Shown here: positions 16,101 through 23,877 of the stretch, one piece after another
Layout: every line of letters starts with the position of its first letter
Numbering within the stretch: the first letter of the stretch is position 1
From: Dictyocoela muelleri
Lineage: Eukaryota > Microsporidia
Length of the DNA: 23,877 bases
Direction of reading: 5' to 3'
Assembly (NCBI GenBank): GCA_016256075.1
Contig: SDVU01000055.1
Coordinates: 1-23,877 of the forward strand
Translations under genes and position numbers: made by a program
The notes under the pieces: generated by a model
Databases searched by the model: none
What the model saw: the letters and a program-made list of their open reading frames with translations, nothing else
Told to the model about the DNA's origin: nothing

Positions 16101-17456
16101 AATTTTTTGTATTATATTCCTAACCATTTTTTTGACATTTATTCGTTTTTTATCAAATTCGCCATATAAAATTATATATTGCTTAAAAATCTCAGGATTT
16201 TTATTTTTTTTAATAATATTATGAAAAATAACACTAAATAAAATTTTAAATTCATAAAGTTGTTCAGAGAGAAAATTTAAATGTAGAAAAACTTCCATAG
16301 CTTCTTTTTTATCAAGATTAACATAATTATTATTTTCGAAAAATAAATTTTCATAAAAAATTTCATAACCTGATATCATATAAATTAACGATATACTCAA
16401 ATTATAATAATACTGCATTGTTTCATTGCCGTTTAATATTTCGTTTTCGGAATTTTTCGATACAAAATTATAAATATCGGTAATATTAGTGTAAAAATCA
16501 TGTAAAAAGTTTTTTAAGGAATAAAATTCATTTCTTGGGAGTTTCACACAATTTTCAGAAAATTCAGACTCTTGAAAATTTAAAAGATTATTTGAAGGAA
16601 TGAAAATTAAATTTATATTGATTAATAAAGAATAATACTTATCGAAGTTTAAAAAACATTTTTTAGTCTTATCTAAATTGTTTCCAATTGTCCGAAATGA
16701 ATTGATCGTATTATCAAATAGAGACCGAATTGTTTTTAACTGTTTAGTTATTTCTTTATACTTCGAAACTTTCAAATCAACAGTTAGGTCCTTATAAGTA
16801 TCATTTTTTCTGTTTATCATTTTGATACTGTTAAGAATTTCTCTGATAAGCAATAAGAGATCAGTAATTTGTGTGTCTGATTCTGCAGAAAAAACTGTAT
16901 ACCTAGGGTAAATTTTTAAATGGTTATATATTACAGTTAAAATGATTAAAGGTGGTTTAGATTTTGAATAAATTGTATTTTCTTTTATAGAAATATTGTT
17001 CAAAATATATTTCATCATTTTTTTGATTTCTTCTAAATGAAGAATTAGGGTTTTATTTGTATCTTTATTATGCGTTAATTCTTTTTTATTCTTTTTTTTA
17101 TATTTTTGTTTTAAAACATTTTTTGTTTGTTTATGGCATAACTTAACCTTTTCAATGAGATTTAAAAATAAATCCTTGTTTGAAAGTGGCTGTTTAAACT
17201 TCATTTTTGGAATTTTTTCATTAAAATTATTAATTTCTGATATTAAAGGTTGTAATTTTGTATTGTATAAATTTAATTGGTTGTTTTCGGGGTTATTAAA
17301 TATTGCATAATCTACTGGATTGATAAAAGATAGGTATTCGTTTACTATGGTAGTAATTTCTTGAGTAAAATCGAAAATTTTCCAAATTTTATTTGCAGAT
17401 AGCATGTTATTGTTTATTGCTGAAAATATGTAGCATATGTGTGTCAAAAATAACAT
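16092..17456 (-). CDS. Hypothetical protein, 454 residues, possibly secreted
   Basis: No family was recognised. The first 14 residues (MLFLTHICYIFSAI) are hydrophobic and followed by a polar stretch, so a signal peptide is possible; a second Met at residue 18 (LSANKIW) would remove it. The rest reads as mainly alpha-helical, rich in Asn, Lys and Ile. A Lys-rich low-complexity patch (KQKYKKKNKKE) lies near residues 115-125, and a basic tail (KKRINVKKMVRNIIQKIKY) ends the chain. No enzyme motif, zinc site or clear second membrane span was seen. The CACACCC motif just before ATG supports this start and supports a real gene, as does the length in DNA full of stops. A lineage-specific microsporidian protein is the best guess. 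Confidence 0.72.
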   Translation of the reverse strand: MLFLTHICYIFSAINNNMLSANKIWKIFDFTQEITTIVNEYLSFINPVDYAIFNNPENNQLNLYNTKLQPLISEINNFNEKIPKMKFKQPLSNKDLFLNLIEKVKLCHKQTKNVLKQKYKKKNKKELTHNKDTNKTLILHLEEIKKMMKYILNNISIKENTIYSKSKPPLIILTVIYNHLKIYPRYTVFSAESDTQITDLLLLIREILNSIKMINRKNDTYKDLTVDLKVSKYKEITKQLKTIRSLFDNTINSFRTIGNNLDKTKKCFLNFDKYYSLLININLIFIPSNNLLNFQESEFSENCVKLPRNEFYSLKNFLHDFYTNITDIYNFVSKNSENEILNGNETMQYYYNLSISLIYMISGYEIFYENLFFENNNYVNLDKKEAMEVFLHLNFLSEQLYEFKILFSVIFHNIIKKNKNPEIFKQYIILYGEFDKKRINVKKMVRNIIQKIKY

Positions 17457-17465
17457 GTGGGTGTG
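17457..17465 (-). promoter_or_regulatory. CCC start-associated motif of the 454-codon gene
   Basis: On the minus strand CACACCCAC ends directly at the ATG. It has the same C-rich start motif as the CTU2-like gene, and favours the first Met over the Met at residue 18. Confidence 0.6.
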
Positions 17466-18099
17466 TTTATTATTTTTTTTTTATAGTTTTTTTATCATTT
17501 TCTGATTTATAACGTCTTTTTGTTGAATTGTTTGACAAAAAAATTGATTAAATTTTAAAGAAAAATTGATTAATTAAAAAAGAAAAAATTGAAAAAAATG
17601 AATATTGAGATAGCCAATTTCAATAAACATATTTGTAGTGTACCATGCTGAAATCTCAACATTAACAATCATATCGACAAATTCCATTTCATTAAAATTT
17701 ACAAATCCTAAATTTTAATTAATCAATAATTAACATAAAAGCAAATCCGAATTCATACCGATATGCAGACATGAATTCTCAGTCAAAGACCAACAACAAA
17801 CCCCTTTTTAAAAACATTTTCATTCATTTTATCTTATTTGGCCTGCCACCTCGTGTGGACCACGGCAATATTTCATAAGAATAAACTAATATAAATATAT
17901 TTGGGAGTTTAAATTTGTTAATTTTTAATAGTGTAATCTAAACTCAGCGGAAAATATCTAGACATTAATAAATTCAGTTTTTTAGATTCGACATAAACGC
18001 ATAAAACCGCCAATTATTTTACGAAAACAAAGAAGAATGGAGAAAATAATACAAATTTTTAACGAAAAATCTAGCATAAACAACCAAAATTTTACAGTA
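17466..18099. other. AT-rich stretch upstream of the 454-codon gene
   Basis: It should include the promoter but no defined element was seen. A single GC-richer island (GGCCTGCCACCTCGTGTGGA, 17840-17859) stands out without a recognised function. Confidence 0.35.
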
Positions 18100-18107
18100 A
18101 TTTTAAA

Positions 18108-18460
18108 ATAAAAATTTAACCATCATGGTTCAAATCACATATGTGCCACTTCATTTGAACTAATTAAGAATGAGACTAAGCATTTAAACTACTTAAGTAA
18201 TTTTTTTGCTATAGTAGATTTAGATAGTATAATCGAATATTTATCTGAAAAATTTTGTGCCGCATAAAGATTCTCGACACTGTGTATACATTTTGCCCCA
18301 AATTTAGCAAGCGCACATATGAGCTCATAAAAAAATGATTTTGTATTTTGAAAGATCATAGTTTAATATGCAGATGAAAAACATTTATATGTCTATAATA
18401 TTGAAAAATTAGATTCTTTATGGTCTAATGCTGTTTTTGAGATTTTATGTCGTTTTTAAA
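18108..18460 (+). pseudogene. Coding-like relic of unknown origin
   Basis: One frame reads about 50 codons without a stop or start Met (18108-18266), with FFAIVDLDSIIEYLSEKF. After a TAA it continues for about 20 more codons, and a further patch has YADEKHLYVYNIEKLDSLW. The amino-acid mix is more protein-like than that of neighbouring AT-rich frames. No family was recognised; a decayed host gene or transposon piece are both possible. Confidence 0.22.
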
Positions 18461-18708
18461 AAATTAAAAAAAAAATGTGATAAGGAAATTTTTTTTAATT
18501 TAAATAAAAAAGGCTATATAATATAAAAGTAAGACAGCAGTATTAAAAAATTTTAATAGTTTTCTCTAAATTGGATTCTGTTTCTGAACATAAATTCGAC
18601 TAGATGACCTTATAACATAATTTTATTGGTTCTATAGTGCGACCTAAACTTAATATTGTCGTCATCTTTTTTGATTAAATAGCCGTTCTAATTTTAATTA
18701 CAGGGTTT

Positions 18709-19139
18709 TGAAGTTAGTGAGAGCGCTCTTTGCAGTTAGTGAGAGCGCTCTTTTCAGTTAGTAAAAGCGCTCTTTGCAGTTAGTGAGAGCGCTCTTTTCA
18801 GTTAGTGAGAGCGCTTTTTTTTAGTTATTGAGAGCGCTCTTTTCAGTTAGTGAGAGCGCTCTTTTCAGTTAGTGAGAGCGCTCTTTTCAGTTAGTCAGAG
18901 CGCTCTTTTCAGTTAGTGAGAGCGATCTTTTCAATTAGTGAGAGCGCTCTTTTCAGTTAGTGAGAGCGATCTTTAAATTAGTGAGAGTGATCTTTAAATT
19001 AGTGAGAGTGATCTTTTCAATTAGTGAGAGCGATCTTTTCAATTAGTGAGAGTGATATTCTCAATTAGTGAGAGCGATATTTTCAATTAGTGAGAGCGAT
19101 TCAATTAGTGAGAGCGATCGTTTCAATTATTGAGAGCGA
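18709..19139 (+). repeat. Minisatellite, ~22-base unit with internal palindrome
   Basis: Around twenty copies of AGTTAGTGAGAGCGCTCTTT plus TC or GC. The outer copies carry the perfect palindrome AGAGCGCTCT; from about 18920 inward it becomes AGAGCGATCT and the start changes from AGTTAG to AATTAG. The ordered drift indicates local copying between neighbours. Confidence 0.93.
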
Positions 19140-19853
19140 TGGCAACCTAAAAAAACGACAAAGTCGTTTTTTCAGGGTTTTTTTCTCGTCGTTTTTATTC
19201 GAAAAAACGACAAACTTTTTAATTATAAAATAAGGTAGCACGAGAACTTGTTTCGAGCGCATCGCTGTCTCAGCGCAAGAACTCACTACGAATTTTTTTG
19301 AAAAAATATACAATATCTTAGTTTTAACAAGATTATTTGATTCTGACCTTGTCTAGACACTATTTCTAAATTTTTTTTTAAATTACCAGATTTAAAAATG
19401 TAAAAGTATAAAAAAATTATTTATATTATTTTGTATACATATTTTAGAATCATTTTTTATATAAACTTTAAGAACGTCTCCTATGGGAACGAGATATGCT
19501 AAATATGTATTAAATAATATAAATACATTTTTTATACTTTTACATTTCCAAATTTGGCAATTTATAAAAATTTTCTATAAAAGTGTCTAGACAACATTAG
19601 AATCGAATATTCTTGTTAAAACTAAGATATTGCTATATTTTTTAGAAAAAAATTGTGGTGAGTTCTCGCGCTTAGACAACGATGCGCTTGAGGCAAGTTC
19701 CCCCTACCTTATTTTTAATAATTGAAAGTTTGTTGTTTTTTCGGGAAAAACGAAAAAAAAAATTCCGAAAAAACGACTTTGTCGTTTTTTTTCGGTTTGC
19801 CATAGCTCTCACTAATTAAAAAGATCACTCTTACTAATTGAAAAGATCGCACA
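18709..19853. mobile_element. Foldback element with minisatellite outer arms
   Basis: The inner arms, 19139-19475 and 19476-19804, are long imperfect inverted repeats of ~330 bp: GGCAAcC..ACGACAAAGTCGTTTTTTC, CGAGCGCATCG, TATCTTAGTTTTAACAAG and GTCTAGACA recur in mirror order. The outer arms are the ~22-base minisatellite, about 20 copies on the left (18709-19139) and only two or so on the right (19803-19853), inverted. The right array ends where the next element starts at 19857. It has no coding capacity. This tandem-array-plus-inverted-core layout is what Foldback (FB-like) elements show. Confidence 0.8.
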
Positions 19854-19856
19854 AAC

Positions 19857-20761
19857 GGGTCTTGTTCGGAAAAAATTTGTACTTTATAAAAAAAATATTT
19901 TTTTCAAAGTAGGCACTTTTCCGAACAAAAGCAAAATATTCGATTTTTTTAAATTGTTAAATATTATTCTAAAATAAATTTAATTAATATCATAATTAAT
20001 TTAATAATGATACTCAACATTCGATTTTTTGCAAGATAATGGAATTTTAAGACATGCGAAGCATTGTTTACAATGTAATAACATAAAAATCTAATTTTAA
20101 CAACTTTTAATTTGAGAATGGGTGATTTATTGATGTTCCTTTAAAAAATTGCCGAAAAAAATGTATTATTTATGAAAATTGAAATTTAAAAACATCTTAT
20201 TCTGTTATATTAGGTTCTTACCCGGCTTTCAGAAACCCTTCTTATTTCCATTCACAAGAGTAGAAGTAATAATTCTTATTTTAAATAAGCAGAATATTTG
20301 AGATAAAAATAAATAAGCAATTATTTATATATTTTTTCATACATATAAATAATTGCTTATTTATTTTTATCTCAAATATTCTGCTTATTTAAAATTAGAA
20401 TCACTACTTCTACTCTTGTGAATATAATAAGATTTTTTAAAGCGGTATTTTTCTAAAAAATACGATATTCATCATATTCCTAAAGCGTTTAAGATATTTG
20501 TATTCTGTAATTTTAAAGATTAAAAATATTCGTAAAATCTATTAATTCGCTTGTATTTAATTTTTACAAAAATTGGCAAAAATAATTTCTCAAATAACTA
20601 GAATTATTTGTAAGAATTCATGTAAAATTTATTTTTAAAATTTAAATATTTTTTTTAATTTTTTTTAAAAAAAAACCATTAAGGGTTAAAAAATATAAAA
20701 AATAAAAAATTCATTTTAAAGGTAGCTACCTTGGTGGTAGGCATCTTTCCGAACAAGACCC
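19857..20761. mobile_element. TIR element of unknown superfamily (GGGTCTTGTTCGGAAA)
   Basis: A perfect 16-base inverted repeat, GGGTCTTGTTCGGAAA at 19857-19872 and its complement at 20746-20761, bounds 905 bp with no coding capacity. Just inside the left end a second inverted copy of the tip (TTTTCCGAACAA, 19916-19927) makes a 70-base hairpin. The right side has the palindrome AAGGTAGCTACCTT (20719-20732). No target duplication was found. It is inserted at or in the right minisatellite arm of the foldback element and itself hosts a palindrome at 20250-20423. Confidence 0.7.
20250..20423. mobile_element. Near-perfect palindrome, relative of the CCAACGGGTT MITE core
   Basis: Arms of ~80 bp run from ATTCACAAGAG to its complement, centred near 20336, with very few mismatches. 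The segment TAATTCTTATTTTAAATAAG inside the arm matches the arm core of the 4642-4979 MITE, but the CCAACGGGTT tips are absent. It is either a tip-less relative or a separate family sharing a core. Confidence 0.65.
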
Positions 20762-20821
20762 ATTTTTTCTCTACCCTTATAATTGGCTTCTGTCTTTATA
20801 ATTAACTCTTGCAAAAATAAT

Positions 20822-20829
20822 TATATTTC
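20822..20829 (+). repeat. Target site duplication of the Merlin, left
   Basis: TATATTTC, repeated exactly at 21926-21933. Confidence 0.88.
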
Positions 20830-20984
20830 GGGACTTCTATCGCAAAACAGCCGAACCAAAGAGGGGAGTCTTTAGTATTAAAAAATTCATAATTACATCA
20901 TATATATATCGATTTCGTTAAGTATTATATCCGATAAATTAATATGGTGTTTCTAATATGAAAAATTAAAAAATTTTCTAATAT

Positions 20985-21770
20985 CTCAATATAAATAAAT
21001 GCAAAATTTTCACCATCTTTTCCAACAATATATTTTCTTCTAAAATAATAAAAAACAAACCAATCATCAATATTCATACGATGTACACCATTTTTTTTTC
21101 CTCATTTGAGACTTGAGATGAGACCAAAAACCCACTATATTATTTGTAAGGATCCCGTCCTCAGTAACGAATCCAAAGGAAAATTCACAACCTCGTGTCT
21201 TAATGATAAATTTGTGGCAGTTAATGGATAAGAAAGATATCCATCGGTTTTCAAAATACTTCCAATTCGTATGTGTCTGCCTAATACTTCTGTCAGTGTT
21301 GAGACTCTTCTATCAGGAATCCTTTCAATAAAAAAATTACGCTCACTTGTATTTTCTATTCCACCCAAAATCCATAAAGTATCAGGTTTATTGTCTTCAT
21401 GCGATGTTGGATTTTGAATTATTCCTCAACGGCTTATTACCGTTTCATCTACTTCAACTGGAATATTAATACAACCAACTACTATCGGGTGGAGATTCAT
21501 AAAATTTTTAATATAATTTAATAATTTAACCTTTAAACGTCTTATTGTTGAATCACTTATTCCAAACATAATATTCAGATAGGGATAATTTATATCTAAT
21601 AATAATAAAAAAATAATTTTTAGTACTTTCTTAATGGGCGTCTTTGATTTCATAATGGACTTCCCATGTCTATTTATACTATTACACCTATATATAATAG
21701 ACCTTCTCGCTTTTCAAGATAAATCACCTGTTTTGCTGAAGAATTACATGAATTACATGTTTTTGTTTCT
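20985..21770 (-). pseudogene. Merlin transposase, broken
   Basis: IS1016/ISXO2-type DDE transposase that would move the surrounding Merlin. The zinc-ribbon start TCNSCNSS (~21765-21740) is in a different frame from the YRCNS half and the main part, so a frameshift lies near 21700. The main frame (21653 down to 21135) has VEVDETVISR with the first Asp, one in-frame TGA at about 21425, then WILGGIEN, ERIPDRRVSTL and KTDGYLSY with the second Asp. Another frameshift near 21170 leads to TNNIVGFWSHLK, where Val stands in place of the expected catalytic Glu of NxIExxW. A last shift in an A-run (~21095) leads to the C-terminal MNIDDWFVFYYFRRKY. At least four lesions, so not functional. Confidence 0.9.
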
Positions 21771-21884
21771 GATAAGATATTATTATATATAAAAAATTCG
21801 TATAAAATGCTTATGTCATAAAATATGTCATTATCTATATAAATTTTCATAAGGGTTTTAATTATTATTTTTTTATTTGCTCAA

Positions 21885-21918
21885 CTATCGCAAAACGGCC
21901 ATGGCCGTTTTGCGATAG
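21885..21918. repeat. Perfect 34-bp palindrome at the right end of the Merlin
   Basis: CTATCGCAAAACGGCCA followed at once by its exact complement. It places two copies of the Merlin tip head to head with no spacer. Confidence 0.95.
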
Positions 21919-21925
21919 AAGCCCC

Positions 21926-21933
21926 TATATTTC
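21926..21933 (+). repeat. Target site duplication of the Merlin, right
   Basis: TATATTTC, identical to 20822-20829. Confidence 0.88.
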
Positions 21934-22032
21934 TATATTTTTGTGTTCTTTTGTCAAAGTTCAATGGATATTTAAGAATGCATCTTTCCGATTTCGAATT
22001 AAAGTAAAGCTATTCTTCTTCAATTAACGTAA

Positions 22033-22075
22033 AAGTTGCGCTAATTGTGCGTATGATGTGCTGCGCCATATATAA
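22033..22075 (+). repeat. GC-rich direct repeat, copy 1
   Basis: TTGCGCTAATTGTGCGTATG then ATGTGCTGCGCCATATA. It matches 22241-22284 in the same orientation with several substitutions and one small insertion. Confidence 0.65.
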
Positions 22076-22149
22076 TATAATTATCTGAAAGTTATTCTTT
22101 GCACTACTCATTAATAAAAAAATTTATATTGTTTATTATTTATTATTTA

Positions 22150-22212
22150 AGGTTATGTGGTATAATAATACAGATAATAATATAAGATAACTTTGGCGGG
22201 TTCGAGTCCCGG
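22150..22212 (+). other. tRNA-like relic with B box
   Basis: GGCGGGTTCGAGTCCCGG (22195-22212) is a T-arm-like hairpin holding a perfect B box GGTTCGAGTCC. TTATGTGGTATAATAATA some 45 bases upstream sits where an A box and D-arm would be but matches poorly. No acceptor stem can be drawn, so it is not a working tRNA. It lies between the two GC-rich direct repeats and is followed by CTTTAATAAA, as in the tRNA-like TIRs of the 1-3367 element. Confidence 0.45.
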
Positions 22213-22240
22213 AGAGAAATTTTGCTTTAATAAAAAAATG

Positions 22241-22284
22241 TAGCGCTAATGACGCGTGTAACGCGCTGCGCGCGCCACATATTA
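22241..22284 (+). repeat. GC-rich direct repeat, copy 2
   Basis: TAGCGCTAATGACGCGTGTA then ACGCGCTGCGCGCGCC. It is highly GC-rich in very AT-rich DNA. The order B box, T/A spacer, ATGTxGCGC resembles the right end of the 8750-9546 element. Confidence 0.6.
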
Positions 22285-22289
22285 AAACC

Positions 22290-22728
22290 TTCGTATTTAC
22301 ATGAATATTTTGGAGCTAGTCCAGAATTTACACCCAGAGTGACCTAGTCCAAAAATTTTCTCGATTCTAAAAATATAAAAAAAATAAATTAACCCTTTAT
22401 GAACGTATAATTCATAGAATGTGAATTACAAACATTAGATTGTAAAGAACTGTATATTGGTGTGTGTCAAAGGGTTTTTAAACTCAGAAAAGCTTTGTAA
22501 TGATTTTTCTGCCCATATGACTTTATAAAGTATAATGAGAACAAGGACTGTATAGCATAGCGATGCCTGAGGTGAGGTCGCTTGTCCTTTGAAAAAAGTC
22601 TAGTATTCGCTATAATAATTTTTTCGTAGTTTCGACTCAACAATAAATATTATTTTGAAAATAATAGATAATATAGTGTAAGAACCCCATTACACGCCAT
22701 TATAAACTCTATACCATAAGTGTCGAGA
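22290..22728. other. Non-coding stretch before the transposase relic
   Basis: Contains a hairpin, AAGGAC..AGCGA pairing with TCGCT.GTCCTT (22543-22593). TGAGGTGAG at 22569-22577 is complementary to CTCACCTCA at 23564-23572 beyond the relic, a possible trace of inverted repeats. No gene was recognised. Confidence 0.35.
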
Positions 22729-23170
22729 AACTCTATAATAAAAGTAATAAATGAATTAATAACATCATTTCCACAGCCGGACTTCTCAAGTAGAAAACTA
22801 GGCGGAGCGAATTCTATTGTACAGGAGGATTAAACCATGTTGAACTGCAGATGTAACCCACACAACTGTCTTTCTCCTGATAATATAACTGATGCCTTAT
22901 TGATTGTAGAAACGAAAGGTAACGCAACTAGGATGTTTGCAAGAGTTATGCCGGGTAAAAAAGCGTCACAATATTACCCATAAAATGTGAACAAGTAGTT
23001 CTGCCACGATAATTCAACAGACGAGCATAAATATTATAGCCGATTAACTCAAAATGGATTTGAATATATGACGATATGTCATAAATATAATTTTGTTGGT
23101 AACACTAATAATGTTCATACTGATAATGTTTAATCAGTCAATAATTTAATATAAAGACAAATTAAAAACA
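22729..23170 (+). pseudogene. IS1595/ISXO2-like transposase relic, single frame with stops
   Basis: The plus-strand frame carries KLGGANSIVQED (first Asp at 22828), then a stop where the Glu of the usual D-E-T should be, TMLN, ITDALLIVE, GKKAS, STDEHKYYSRL with the second Asp (~23020), and ICHKYNFV..NNVHTDNV. This layout matches the relic at 2365-3262. There are four in-frame stops (22831, 22981, 22996, 23131) and apparently no frameshift. The stop at 23131 falls exactly at the expected catalytic Glu. The zinc-ribbon N-terminus is missing or unrecognisable upstream. Confidence 0.8.
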
Positions 23171-23477
23171 GGAATAGTGTCTTTACAAACAAGAGGCAAC
23201 AATTTATTAGCGAGATATGCTTTTTCTTTAATAATAAGGAAAACATTTTGGAAAAAAAATGAAATAATTAAAGTGAAATAATTTAATTTTTTTATTTAAT
23301 TTACTTTATTATTTTTTTAATATAATTTTATCTAATATCTAGTCCAAATTTTTTATATATTATTTTGTTTTTGCGAAAGAAAACTTTTATTTTTTCAAAA
23401 AGAAAACTTTTATTTTTTGAAAATGGTAACTTATCTTTTTGAGAAAAAATATAAATGAAAATTTTTATTAAAATGTG
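23171..23477. other. AT-rich stretch with a small tandem duplication
   Basis: AAAGAAAACTTTTATTTTTT is repeated in tandem (23377-23420). No gene was recognised; a minus-strand frame over 23431-23616 is judged spurious. Confidence 0.4.
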
Positions 23478-23503
23478 AAAGTGTTAAGTTTGGAACACCC
23501 TGT
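23478..23503 (-). repeat. Solo mariner-type terminus
   Basis: GTTTGGAACACCCTGT, i.e. ACAGGGTGTTCCAAAC read on the minus strand, has the typical mariner tip. No partner end or mariner coding sequence was seen nearby, so it is a lone end or chance. Confidence 0.4.
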
Positions 23504-23750
23504 TGTAATATAATTTTGGTAAATTTGCTAATACATATTACGAATTTAATCCCTGCACGAGAACTCACCTCAAGCGCAGTCGAGAAGGCAAGGTGAATTT
23601 TCGCCGCAGGCGACAATTCGCCGCAGCTAAATAATATTTATTTATATTTAATATAACAAATTTTTTTAAAAATAAATTTATTTATTATTATTCTCAAAAA
23701 CACTAAGGGCCTCTACCTCGGCTGTTAAACAACTATTAACGGTGATTATT
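23504..23750. other. Stretch with a fragment of the foldback core
   Basis: GCACGAGAACTCACCTCAAG (23555-23574) resembles GCACGAGAACT..CGAGCGCA inside the foldback arm at 19227-19255. The hairpin-like TCGCCGCAGGCGA (23600-23612) follows. No gene was recognised. Confidence 0.35.
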
Positions 23751-23877
23751 GGTTTCTTACCGTGCCACCAGCCCCCCCCCCTCTAAAAAGGATAAAGTCC
23801 CATTCCTTTGAACATAAAACATGATTCTTATTTGTAAAAAGCTCAAAATCACGAGATCTTTTCACATATGAAAGAAT
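23751..23877. mobile_element. CCAACGGGTT-family MITE, cut by the window end
   Basis: The left tip GGTTTCTTACCGTG is followed by a C10 run, then TAAAAAGGATAAAG, CATGATTCTTATTTGTAAA and AAATCACGAGATCTTTTCA, in the same order as the left arm of the 4642-4979 copy. The right arm lies outside the window. Confidence 0.6.

Larger units (their letters stand above)
20830..21925 (-). mobile_element. Merlin DNA transposon, 1096 bp
   Basis: The left tip GGGACTTCTATCGCAAAACA (20830 on) and the complement of the right tip GGGGCTTCTATCGCAAAACG (from 21925) are 23-base inverted repeats with two mismatches. Exact 8-bp flanking duplications (TATATTTC) fit Merlin. The minus-strand transposase relic fills most of the interior. 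The right end carries an extra inverted copy of the tip, giving a perfect 34-bp palindrome at 21885-21918. Size is normal for a full-length Merlin. Confidence 0.92.

Noticed and set aside
18128-18146. B box (GGTTCAAATCAC) as part of a tRNA
   Set aside because: Two mismatches to consensus, no A box at a suitable distance and no stems.
18709-19139. CRISPR array
   Set aside because: Units are contiguous with no unique spacers and the setting is eukaryotic; it is a minisatellite arm of a foldback element.
23431-23616. 61-codon minus-strand frame
   Set aside because: It covers a mariner-type end and a foldback fragment, and shows no motif.

Overview
The window is very AT-rich eukaryotic DNA, most likely a microsporidian with an enlarged, transposon-filled genome. 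Three things point there. The two intact genes are intronless and have almost no 5' leader. Each carries a CCC motif just before its ATG, the usual microsporidian start signal. The surrounding DNA is full of the DNA-transposon families known from large microsporidian genomes (IS1595/Merlin-type, MULE, mariner). Genus cannot be settled from the sequence; a Hamiltosporidium- or Nosema-like genome is an inference.

Only two host genes are convincing. A CTU2/Ncs2-like tRNA thiolation protein lies at 6804-7502 (+). A 454-residue protein of unknown function lies at 16092-17456 (-). Both sit beside short-period AT-rich tandem repeats.

Layout: 1-3367 is an IS1595/ISXO2-like element with ~145-bp terminal inverted repeats (TIRs) that each contain a tRNA-like sequence; a MULE (~377-2338) has inserted into it. 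3368-4640 holds an interspersed repeat, a MULE fragment and a small hairpin element. 4642-4979 is a near-perfect palindromic MITE. 4980-6800 is AT-rich, with an old copy of that MITE and a repeat leading into CTU2. 7819-9546 holds a decayed tRNA-bearing TIR, a Merlin/IS1595 deletion derivative with an exact 8-bp target duplication, and a foldback element with a nested MITE. 10677-12361 is a second MULE with terminal tandem arrays, directly followed by a ~2-kb non-autonomous element (12364-14344) built around an inverted minisatellite. 14787-15865 is a decayed mariner. 18100-19853 holds a coding-like relic and a foldback element whose outer arm is a ~22-bp minisatellite. 19857-20761 is a TIR element of unknown superfamily with a nested palindrome. 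20830-21925 is a Merlin with an 8-bp target duplication. 22000-23877 holds tRNA-like and GC-rich repeats, another IS1595-like transposase relic, a mariner-type end and the start of one more MITE copy.

Every recognisable transposase is broken, so the transposon genes are relics. The most unusual theme is tRNA-like sequence inside transposon ends. In the first element the A and B boxes sit at the exact spacing of an intronless tRNA, in both TIRs and pointing outward. All calls come from reading the sequence by eye; no database search was run.
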